The position numbers and the translations under genes are program-made. Below are positions 9,152 through 16,433 of a DNA stretch of 64,000 nt, piece after piece. Below the pieces are notes generated by a model. That model ran no database searches and was not told where the DNA came from. It was given only the letters and a program-made list of their open reading frames with translations. The number at the start of each line of letters is the position of its first letter. Position 1 is the first letter of the stretch. This DNA comes from AWTP1-13 sp050248715 (GTDB lineage Bacteria; Pseudomonadota; Alphaproteobacteria; Rhizobiales; Hyphomicrobiaceae), in contig JBFWRV010000008.1 of assembly GCA_050248715.1 (NCBI GenBank), positions 1 to 64,000 on the forward strand, given 5' to 3'.

Positions 9152-9353
9152 CAACGTGTCCTGATAGGGGATGGCTCGCGTCGCTCGTCGCCGTGAAGAG
9201 ACCGGCCCGTGCGTCGATTTCGGGGCGGACTATAGTGTTCCGGCCCCCGTTTGCAACCGTCTACCATTGCGGCGCAGTGACGGGCGGGCCCCGGTCGTTT
9301 ATAGAACGCGCTGCGCCGCTGCCCGATCTGCCCGTCCGGACGTGTTGCCCCAC

Positions 9354-10241
9354 ATGAGCGACCAGCAAGCCATCATCGAGTGCCTCGAGCGTCTTGCCGC
9401 CGCACTCGACCGGCTGGCGCCGCCGGTACAGGCAAAGGTCGATTTCGACGCCGCAGACGCGTTCGTGTGGCAGGCCTCGCCCGAGGCTTTCCTACCCGTA
9501 ACGCACGTCAACCGGCAGCCCCTCGATCTGCTCAAGGGGATAGACCGCGCCGCCGAGCAATTGCTGGACAACACCCGCCGCTTCGCTGCCGGTCTGCCAG
9601 CCAACAACGCCCTCTTGTGGGGGGCACGGGGCATGGGCAAGTCGTCCCTCGTGAAGGCGGCGCATGCGCAGGTGCGCTCCGAGGCTGCCCGGGGGAGCAA
9701 GCGCAACGATAAATCCAAGTCCGACCTCAAATTGATCGAGATTCACCGCGAAGATATCGCCTCACTGCCAGGCTGCCTCGCGCACATGCGGTCGGCAGCC
9801 CAGCGCTTCATCGTCTTCTGCGACGATCTTTCCTTCGACAAGGACGACACCTCCTACAAGTCGCTCAAGGCGGTGCTGGAGGGCGGCATCGAGGGCCGGC
9901 CGGAGAACGTTCTGTTCTATGCCACCTCCAATCGGCGCCACCTGATGCCGCGGGACATGATGGAGAACGAGCGCTCCACCGCCATCAACCCGTCCGAGGC
10001 GGTGGAGGAGAAAGTGTCGCTTTCCGACCGCTTTGGCCTCTGGCTGGGGTTCCACAATGCCACCCAGGAGGACTACCTGGGGATGGTCAAAGGCTACGCC
10101 CACCATCACAAGCTCAGGGTGGAGGACGACCAGCTGGTGCGCGAGGCGCTCGAATGGGCCATGACCCGCGGCGGACGTTCCGGCCGCGTCGCCTGGCAAT
10201 TCATTCAGGACCTGGCAGGCCGCCTGGGACAAACACTGTAG
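9354..10241 (+). CDS. DUF815-family AAA+ ATP-binding protein
   Basis: 295 aa cytoplasmic P-loop ATPase. Walker A is GARGMGKSS (about 90-98), Walker B is FCDDLSF (about 155-161), and a sensor-like ATSNRRHLMPRDM stretch follows, typical of the DUF815 family. A Lys/Ser-rich linker (about 113-124) lies between the motifs. The biological role of the family is not established. The open frame extends upstream to 9171, but the extra 61 codons look like intergenic sequence, and the ATG at 9354 is where family similarity begins. It is divergent from yajC and followed by yraN after 28 nt. Confidence 0.82.
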   Translation: MSDQQAIIECLERLAAALDRLAPPVQAKVDFDAADAFVWQASPEAFLPVTHVNRQPLDLLKGIDRAAEQLLDNTRRFAAGLPANNALLWGARGMGKSSLVKAAHAQVRSEAARGSKRNDKSKSDLKLIEIHREDIASLPGCLAHMRSAAQRFIVFCDDLSFDKDDTSYKSLKAVLEGGIEGRPENVLFYATSNRRHLMPRDMMENERSTAINPSEAVEEKVSLSDRFGLWLGFHNATQEDYLGMVKGYAHHHKLRVEDDQLVREALEWAMTRGGRSGRVAWQFIQDLAGRLGQTL

Positions 10242-10269
10242 CGCCGCGGGCGACAGCTGCGCGAGGCCA

Positions 10270-10683
10270 ATGAGGCGTGCCATGCGCAACAACCCGGCAG
10301 CCAGCGAACGATTGGGCCGCTACCGGCGCGGCCGGACTTCCGAGTGGGTGGCGGCGGCCATTCTGCTCGCCAAGGGCTATCGCATCCTGGGGCGGCGCGT
10401 ACGCACCCCGCACGGCGAGATCGATCTGGTTGCCGTCCGTGGCCGGCGGCTGGCCTTCGTGGAGGTCAAGCGCCGAGCAACCCGGGATGAGGCCGAAGCG
10501 GCGATCACACCGCTGCAGGCTGCCCGCGTAGCAAGGGCAGCTCAATTCTGGATCAGCCGCAACCCCGTCTTCCGCGACTTTGAGCACGGCCTCGATGCTG
10601 TCCTCGTCGTGCCGGGACGGCTACCCACCCATATCCCTGACGCCCTGCAGAGAATGCGCAGCAGGCGGCACACTCGGGGCTAA
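10270..10683 (+). CDS. yraN: YraN/UPF0102-family restriction-endonuclease-fold protein
   Basis: 137 aa small protein of the UPF0102 family. The nuclease-like core is visible as GEIDLVAVRGRRLAFVEVKRR, wherein the Asp and the ExK pair form the PD-(D/E)xK-type site (about residues 49-69). Function in bacteria is not firmly established. It precedes gshB, a pairing common in Proteobacteria, but the usual rsmI neighbour is absent here. Translation may begin at codon 1 or at the second Met (residue 5); neither has a strong ribosome site. Confidence 0.85.
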   Translation: MRRAMRNNPAASERLGRYRRGRTSEWVAAAILLAKGYRILGRRVRTPHGEIDLVAVRGRRLAFVEVKRRATRDEAEAAITPLQAARVARAAQFWISRNPVFRDFEHGLDAVLVVPGRLPTHIPDALQRMRSRRHTRG

Positions 10684-10784
10684 ACCTGCCGACGTTGACA
10701 CTGCCGGGCCGAAGCGGCTTGGTTGACGTCTTCCTTTTTTTGCGCCCTTGGCCGGAAAGGGGATCACGACAAGGACCACGGCCC

Positions 10785-11729
10785 ATGCCGCTCAAAATCG
10801 CCTGCCAGATGGACCCCATCGACCGCATCGACATCAAGGGCGATTCCACCTTCGCCCTGCTGCTCGAGGCACAGCACCGCGGGCATGAGCTGTTCTACTA
10901 CACTCCGCCCAACCTAGCACTGCTCGGAGGACGCCTCATCGCGCACGGCTCCACGCTGGCGATCGAGGACACGGTCGGCTCGCACTACCGCCTGAGCGAG
11001 CCGCGCACGGAGGACCTCAGCCAATGGGATGTGGTGCTGCTGCGCCAGGACCCGCCGTTCGACATGTCCTACATCACCACCACGCATCTCCTCGAGCGCA
11101 TCCACCCCCAGACCCTGGTGGTTAATGACCCCTCCAATGTGCGCAATGCGCCCGAGAAGGTGTTCGTGCTCGACTTCCTCGATCTCATGCCCCCGACGCT
11201 GGTCACGCGCAATCTCGACGACGTGAAACGCTTCCGGGCCGAATACAAGGACATCATCATCAAGCCGCTTTACGGCAACGGCGGCTCCTCCGTGTTTCGT
11301 ATCGGGGCCGGAGACACCAATCTCAACTCTCTGGTCGAGCTGTTCCAAACCGTGTTTCGCGAGCCCTTCATGGTGCAGCAATATCGCCCCGAGGTGCGCG
11401 CCGGCGACAAGCGCGTCATCCTGGTCGACGGCGAGGTCGTCGGCGCGATCAATCGCGTCCCCGCCGCCGACGAGACGCGCTCCAACATGCATGTGGGTGG
11501 CGTTGCCACGGCGACGGACCTTACGGCACGCGACCGCGAGATCTGCGCGCGTCTGGGTCCCGAGTTGAAACGGCGCGGGCTGCTGTTCACCGGCATCGAC
11601 GTCATCGGCCCCTATCTCACCGAAATCAACGTCACCTCGCCGACCGGCATCCGGCAGGTGAAAGCCTTCGGCGGCCCCGACATCGCCGTGCTCATCTGGG
11701 ATGCGATTGAACGAAAGGTGAAGAAATAG
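10785..11729 (+). CDS. gshB: Glutathione synthetase
   Basis: 314 aa cytoplasmic ATP-grasp ligase joining gamma-glutamylcysteine and glycine, the second step of glutathione synthesis. Seen are the N-terminal MDPIDRIDIKGDSTF, RQDPPFDMSYITTTH near residue 88, the ATP-grasp KPLYGNGGSSVFRI near residue 160, and the C-terminal EINVTSPTGIRQ metal and ATP-binding stretch. Length matches E. coli GshB. AAGGA lies 10 nt before the ATG at 10785. A GC-rich hairpin begins at its stop codon. Confidence 0.96.
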   Translation: MPLKIACQMDPIDRIDIKGDSTFALLLEAQHRGHELFYYTPPNLALLGGRLIAHGSTLAIEDTVGSHYRLSEPRTEDLSQWDVVLLRQDPPFDMSYITTTHLLERIHPQTLVVNDPSNVRNAPEKVFVLDFLDLMPPTLVTRNLDDVKRFRAEYKDIIIKPLYGNGGSSVFRIGAGDTNLNSLVELFQTVFREPFMVQQYRPEVRAGDKRVILVDGEVVGAINRVPAADETRSNMHVGGVATATDLTARDREICARLGPELKRRGLLFTGIDVIGPYLTEINVTSPTGIRQVKAFGGPDIAVLIWDAIERKVKK

Positions 11730-11749
11730 GGGCTGGAACCAGCTTCCCC
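11728..11749 (+). terminator. Short hairpin at the gshB stop codon
   Basis: The sequence folds as GCTG-GAAC-CAGC, flanked by GGG on the left and CCC on the right with a two-base bulge. There is no T-run after it. It could end or stabilise the gshB transcript, since the next gene starts 50 nt later. Confidence 0.3.
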
Positions 11750-11798
11750 ACGCCGTCATTGTGCTACGGACGCCCACTCGTGAGGCTTGGAGACATTC

Positions 11799-12356
11799 AT
11801 GGCCGACATCAAAATTCTCGGCATCGCCGGCAGCCTGCGCAAGGAGTCCTTCAACCGCAGGGCGCTCAGGGCGGCGCAGGGGCTGGTCCCTTCCGGCGCG
11901 GCGCTGGAGATCGTCGATCTGCCGGACCTTCCAGGCTTCAACCAGGACAGCGAGAAGTCGCCACCGCCTGCCGTAACGGACCTCAAAACAAGGATTCGCG
12001 CCGCCGACGCCATTGTGATCGTCACTCCCGAATACAACTACTCCGTACCAGGCGTTCTCAAGAATGCCATCGACTGGGCCTCGCGGCCCTACGGCGACAG
12101 CGCCTGGAAGGGTAAGCCGGTGGCGATCATGGGGGCGTCCGTCGGAGCGCTGGGGACCGCGCGCGCGCAATATCACTTGCGCCAGTGCTTCGTCTTCCTC
12201 GACATGCCGGCCGTCAATCAGCCCGAGGTGATGATCTCCGCGGCAGCCACCAAGTTCGACCAGAGCGGCAACCTGACCGACGACATGGCCAGGAAGCTGA
12301 TCGGACAGTTGCTTACCAACCTCTGCGATCTCGTCCGTCGCCATAGCGCCAAATAG
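11799..12356 (+). CDS. NADPH-dependent FMN reductase family protein
   Basis: 185 aa flavodoxin-fold protein. The FMN phosphate loop is GSLRKESFNRR (residues 11-21) and the flavin ring motif is TPEYNYSVPGVLKNAIDW (from about residue 74), the classic NAD(P)H:FMN or quinone reductase signature. It likely reduces quinones, azo compounds or chromate-like acceptors in the cytoplasm; the true substrate is open. GGAG lies 6 nt before the ATG at 11799, which is preferred over an upstream in-frame ATG four codons earlier. It appears to be a single-gene unit after gshB. Confidence 0.88.
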   Translation: MADIKILGIAGSLRKESFNRRALRAAQGLVPSGAALEIVDLPDLPGFNQDSEKSPPPAVTDLKTRIRAADAIVIVTPEYNYSVPGVLKNAIDWASRPYGDSAWKGKPVAIMGASVGALGTARAQYHLRQCFVFLDMPAVNQPEVMISAAATKFDQSGNLTDDMARKLIGQLLTNLCDLVRRHSAK

Positions 12357-12450
12357 TCTGGCGATCTGGGTATTGTTCACAATTTGTTCTTGACCACGCT
12401 GCACCGAGCCAACTAGGGTCGCCAAAGCAATCCGGGGCTCGGGGGCAGCC

Positions 12451-13980
12451 ATGTACGGCCAGATCGCGACCGTCGCATTCGTCGGCATCGAAGCAAAGCC
12501 CGTCGAGGTGCAGGTGCGGATCTCGGGCGGCGGGCACGTGTTCGCCATTGTCGGCTTGCCGGACAAGGCGGTGGCCGAGAGCCGCGAGCGCGTTCGCAAC
12601 GCTTTGCACGCGGTAGGTCTGGGGCTGCCCTGGAAACACATTACCGTCAATCTGGCCCCCGCCGACTTGCCCAAGGAGGGCAGCCACTTCGACCTGCCGA
12701 TTGCGCTGGCGATGATGGTGGCCATGGGCGCCATATCCCCCGACGCCATCGAAGGCTACGCGGCCATCGGAGAACTGGCGCTAGACGCCTCCATCCGCCC
12801 GGTCCCCGGCGCGCTCCCCGCCGCGATTGGGGCCAATGCAATGGGCAAGGGCCTGATTTGCCCCGGCGCCTCCGGACCGGAAGCCGCATGGGCGGGTGAG
12901 GACGTGGCCGTGCTGGCTGCCCCCCACCTGCTCTCACTCGTCAACCATTTCAAAGGCTTGCAGACGTTGGCCCGACCCAAGCCCAGCATCGAGGAGGACC
13001 CGGCCCCGCTTCCCGATCTCAAGGACGTCAAAGGCCAGGAGAGCGCCAAGCGCGTGCTCGAGATAGCAGCCGCTGGCGGCCACAACCTACTCATGGTCGG
13101 TTCGCCTGGATCGGGCAAGTCAATGCTGGCCGCTCGCCTGCCGTCGATTCTGCCGCCGCTGTCTCCGGAAGAGATGCTGGAAGTCTCGATGGTGCATTCG
13201 CTCGCCGGCGAATTGCTCGGCGGCAAGCTGGCGACGCGGCGGCCGTTTCGCGCGCCGCACCACTCCGCCAGCATGGCGGCGCTCGTGGGCGGCGGCTCCA
13301 AGCCGCGCCCCGGCGAGGTGTCGCTGGCGCACCTGGGGGTTCTGTTCCTCGATGAGTTGCCCGAATTCCTGCCGAACGTGCTGGATGCCCTGCGTCAGCC
13401 GCTGGAGTCGGGTGAGACCGTGATCGCGCGTGCCAACCACCGCATCGCCTATCCCTCGCGCATCCAGCTGGTAGCCGCCATGAACCCGTGCAAGTGCGGC
13501 GGTGCGGCGCCAGGCCAATCCTGCCGGCGCGGTCCCCGCTGCGCCGCCAACTACCAAGCCCGCATCTCCGGCCCGCTGCTCGACCGGATCGACCTGCAGA
13601 TCGAGGTGCCGGCGGTATCGGCCGCCGATCTCGTGCTGCCGGCCCCCACCGAAGGCAGCCCCGAGGTTCGTGCCAGAGTCACGGCTGCCCGCGAGCGCCA
13701 GCAAAAACGCTTTGCGGCGCTTGGCGTCAGGAGTGTACGCACGAACTCGGAATGCTCGGGGACGCTGCTGGAGCAAGTGGCCATGCCCGACGAGGCCGGC
13801 GTGGCATTGTTGCGCCAGGCTTCAGAAGCCCTGCAGCTCTCCGCTCGCGGCTTCCACCGTACTCTGCGCGTTGCCCGCACGCTCGCGGATCTCGACGGCA
13901 CCGAACATGTTTCGCGTGCGCACGTGGCCGAGGCGCTCAGCTACCGCGGCGAGGCGCTGCGCCAGCAGCGGGCAGCGTGA
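12451..13980 (+). CDS. comM: YifB/ComM-family Mg-chelatase-like AAA+ ATPase
   Basis: 509 aa. The N-terminal Lon-protease-like fold domain (residues 1 to about 170) begins MYGQIATVAFVGIEAKPVEV. The AAA+ domain has Walker A GSPGSGKS (217-224), Walker B FLDELPEF (about 296) and a Cys-rich loop NPCKCGGAAPGQSC (about 346). A C-terminal lid follows. In naturally competent bacteria the family acts as a branch-migration helicase that extends recombination tracts (ComM); in others it is called YifB and the role is less certain. The start ATG is preceded by GGGGGCAGCC. Confidence 0.93.
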   Translation: MYGQIATVAFVGIEAKPVEVQVRISGGGHVFAIVGLPDKAVAESRERVRNALHAVGLGLPWKHITVNLAPADLPKEGSHFDLPIALAMMVAMGAISPDAIEGYAAIGELALDASIRPVPGALPAAIGANAMGKGLICPGASGPEAAWAGEDVAVLAAPHLLSLVNHFKGLQTLARPKPSIEEDPAPLPDLKDVKGQESAKRVLEIAAAGGHNLLMVGSPGSGKSMLAARLPSILPPLSPEEMLEVSMVHSLAGELLGGKLATRRPFRAPHHSASMAALVGGGSKPRPGEVSLAHLGVLFLDELPEFLPNVLDALRQPLESGETVIARANHRIAYPSRIQLVAAMNPCKCGGAAPGQSCRRGPRCAANYQARISGPLLDRIDLQIEVPAVSAADLVLPAPTEGSPEVRARVTAARERQQKRFAALGVRSVRTNSECSGTLLEQVAMPDEAGVALLRQASEALQLSARGFHRTLRVARTLADLDGTEHVSRAHVAEALSYRGEALRQQRAA

Positions 13981-14052
13981 GGCCGGTTGACCGCGCCGGC
14001 CGGTGCGCCGAAAGTCTTGTTTCGTTGCCGCCTCGCTCCCCGAGCCCCCCAC

Positions 14053-14961
14053 ATGACGATTGCCGCTGCCGGCACCGCGCCCAACCGTACGCTCCTCGGC
14101 ATATTGTTCATGCTGGCATCGAGCACGCTGTTTCCCATCATGAACGGGCTCGTGCAGGTGCTGAGCGCCCGCTACAGCTCCGAGCAGCTGGTATGGGCGC
14201 GTACGTCCTCGCACCTCGTCTTCATCCTCGCGCTGTTCGGCCCCACTCTTGGACTTGCCGTGATCCGCACCACACAGCTCAAGTGGCAGCTCGCCCGCAC
14301 CATGGTGCATCTGGGCTCGATGCTTTGCTTCTTCAACGGCGTCAAATATCTGGAGCTCGCCAAGGCGTCCTCCATCAGCTTCACGACACCGTTTGTCGTC
14401 GCGCTGCTGGCTTGGCCGATCCTCGGCGAGCGCATGCCGCCCGCACGGCTCGTGGCGGTCTGCGTGGCCTTCGCCGGAGTGCTGATCGTCATCCGCCCTG
14501 GCAGCAGTGTGTTTCAGTGGGCCTCGCTGCTGATCCTCGGCAGCTCGACGTGCTACGCGCTCTACCAGATATTCACGCGCCGCGTGGCTGGCCACGACCT
14601 GCCCGAGACGTCCGCCGCCTACAGCGCGCTCGGCGGCACGGTGCTGATGTCGATCGCAGTGCCATTCTTCTGGAGCGCGATCGCATCGTGGACCGATGCT
14701 CTGATCTTATTCTCGCTCGGCATCATCGGCGGCATCGGCCACTACTGTGTGGCCCGGGCGATGACCTACGCCCAGGCCAACCTGCTCGCCCCCTTCATGT
14801 ACTGGCAAATGGTCGGTGCCGTGGTCATCGGCTACATGATCTCTGGCCAACTGCCGGATCTGGCCACCTGGATCGGCACCGCGATCATCAGCGGTGCGGG
14901 CCTGTATATCGCCTGGCGCGAGACCCGCAGGGTGCCGCCCGCACCTGCTGCACCTGCATAG
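14053..14961 (+). CDS. DMT-superfamily (EamA) membrane transporter
   Basis: 302 aa integral inner-membrane protein with about ten hydrophobic helices arranged as two EamA repeats. The first begins LLGILFMLASSTLFPIMNG and the second near residue 160 with LLILGSSTCYALYQIF. Such proteins export metabolites such as amino acids or purines; the substrate cannot be inferred. The ATG at 14053 is chosen over a TTG at 13987 because family similarity starts there. It is convergent with a second DMT transporter 27 nt away, with a small ACGGCGCCGT palindrome between the two stops. The two proteins are only distantly alike. Confidence 0.83.
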   Translation: MTIAAAGTAPNRTLLGILFMLASSTLFPIMNGLVQVLSARYSSEQLVWARTSSHLVFILALFGPTLGLAVIRTTQLKWQLARTMVHLGSMLCFFNGVKYLELAKASSISFTTPFVVALLAWPILGERMPPARLVAVCVAFAGVLIVIRPGSSVFQWASLLILGSSTCYALYQIFTRRVAGHDLPETSAAYSALGGTVLMSIAVPFFWSAIASWTDALILFSLGIIGGIGHYCVARAMTYAQANLLAPFMYWQMVGAVVIGYMISGQLPDLATWIGTAIISGAGLYIAWRETRRVPPAPAAPA

Positions 14962-14988
14962 GCGAGAAGACGGCGCCGTTCCGCACCG

Positions 14989-15906
14989 CTACTTGGACGC
15001 TTGCGTGCGCTGTGCCAGCCATATCCCACCGAGCACCAGCACGAGCGCCAATCCATGGAAGGGTGCGAAGGGCTCGTTGATCAGAACTACGGCCATCGCG
15101 GCGGCGAACACCGGCACGAGATTGATATAGACGCCGGCTCGCCCGGGCCCAATCAGATCGACGCCGCGCAGATAGAAGATCTGCGACAGGCACGAAGGGA
15201 AGATCGCCACCCAAGCGGTGATCAGCAGGCCCGTTGGTGTCGGCAACTTGAAGCCCATGGCTAGTCCTTCGGCGATCACGAGGGGCACCGAGGTAATGGC
15301 GGAGATCAGCGCCAGCAGCGTGAAGAATGCCGTGCCCGGCATGCTCGGCCGGTCGCGCAGCCCCACGGTATAGGCCGCATAGAGTGCGCACGCCGCCAGC
15401 ATCGCCAGATCGCCCCAGTTGAGGTCGACGCCGAGAATCTGCAGGGGCGCTCCGCGGGTCGCCACCACGACAACGCCCAGCGCGGTTATCAGGACGCCGG
15501 CCTGCTGCACCAGGCTCGCGCGCGTGCCGTGGGCCAGGTAGGCGCCGGTCAACACGAATATCGGCATCGAACCCTGCAAAATGCCGATGTTGATCGCGCT
15601 CGTGTAGTGGGCGGCGACGTAGTAGAGGGCGTTGAAGCCGGTCATTCCAAGCGCCGCGAGCACCACGATGCTGCCGAGCTGCGGCTTGATCTGCGGCCAA
15701 TGCTTGCGGACCTCACGGCCATAGACCGGCCAAAGCGCCGCGAGCACTAGCAGCCAGCGCAAAAACGTCAGCATGAACGGAGAAATCTCGCCGACCGCAA
15801 GCCGGCCGGCCACCGTATTGCCGGCCCAGAAGATAGCCGCCAGCGTCAGCAGCAGACTGGGCCAGCGATAGAAGCGGTCCGTCAGAGGTCCGAGAGCGAC
15901 GGCCAT
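14989..15906 (-). CDS. DMT-superfamily (EamA) membrane transporter
   Basis: 305 aa inner-membrane protein with ten predicted spans in two EamA halves. LLLTLAAIFWAGNTVAGRLA opens the first half and LGVDLNWGDLAMLAACALYA the second. The conserved GxxP/FxR pattern of drug/metabolite exporters is seen at ISPFMLTFLRW. It is likely an efflux or exchange carrier of unknown substrate. The gene faces the preceding EamA gene tail to tail. Its ATG at 15906 has only a weak GCGAG ribosome site. Confidence 0.85.
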   Translation of the reverse strand: MAVALGPLTDRFYRWPSLLLTLAAIFWAGNTVAGRLAVGEISPFMLTFLRWLLVLAALWPVYGREVRKHWPQIKPQLGSIVVLAALGMTGFNALYYVAAHYTSAINIGILQGSMPIFVLTGAYLAHGTRASLVQQAGVLITALGVVVVATRGAPLQILGVDLNWGDLAMLAACALYAAYTVGLRDRPSMPGTAFFTLLALISAITSVPLVIAEGLAMGFKLPTPTGLLITAWVAIFPSCLSQIFYLRGVDLIGPGRAGVYINLVPVFAAAMAVVLINEPFAPFHGLALVLVLGGIWLAQRTQASK

Positions 15907-16048
15907 GGGCTCGCACTGTCCAGGATGGGTCTGCTGCTACGCGAAGGGCACCTAGCACACCCTGTGAGCAGGTGCACGCGTGCTTGAGGTGATGGCAGCG
16001 CTGCGTGGTAGGCAATCCGACAACACTGTCCGCCCAAGGCCGCCTGGT

Positions 16049-16294
16049 TCAGCCCCCGGCGATTTGCGGCAAGATATGCACGTCGCTGTCGGGCCCGATC
16101 TCCTGGAACAGCGCGTCCTGGTAGATCTGCCCGTCGATGGCAACGGCCGAGCCCGTTTCGAGGTGCGGCAGCAATTCCGGGAACTGCTTGCCGAGCTTGG
16201 CAAACAGCTGCCTTACGTTGGCGGCGTCCACGTCGATCTGGGTAAGCCCACCCGTGAACTGGCGCAGGTTGCCGATCAGCGTTACGCGCGCCAT
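16049..16294 (-). CDS. MoaD/ThiS-family ubiquitin-like sulfur carrier protein
   Basis: 81 aa beta-grasp protein starting MARVTLIGNLRQFTGG and ending in the diglycine IAGG that this family needs for adenylation and thiocarboxylation. The pattern LFAKLGKQFPELLP followed by VAIDGQIYQDALFQEI and a PDSDVHILPQIAGG end matches MoaD-like carriers. The longer open frame upstream to 16462 is not similar to anything seen. No moaE, thiG or activating E1-like gene is adjacent, so its sulfur-accepting pathway is unknown. It is divergent from the helicase gene. Confidence 0.78.
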   Translation of the reverse strand: MARVTLIGNLRQFTGGLTQIDVDAANVRQLFAKLGKQFPELLPHLETGSAVAIDGQIYQDALFQEIGPDSDVHILPQIAGG

Positions 16295-16433
16295 GGCGCC
16301 GATGCCTCCGCTGCTTGTTGCTTCGAGCGCCGCGGTTCCGGTTGGACAATGCCGCACATTGGCGCCCGATTTGGCAGTAGCATGGTGGGTGCGACCGCAA
16401 CAACCCCCGCTCCGCCTCCCAATGCACGCGAAG

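Noticed and set aside
10695..10723. TTGACA with a 17-nt spacer upstream of gshB as a promoter
   Set aside because: The -35 is perfect but the -10 position reads CTTGGT, too poor to support.
10731..10741. T-run before gshB with a GCCG/CGGC hairpin as an intrinsic terminator
   Set aside because: The hairpin is only 4 bp and lies too far from the T-run.
14970..14979. ACGGCGCCGT palindrome between the two EamA genes as a terminator
   Set aside because: Self-complementary without a loop and too short.
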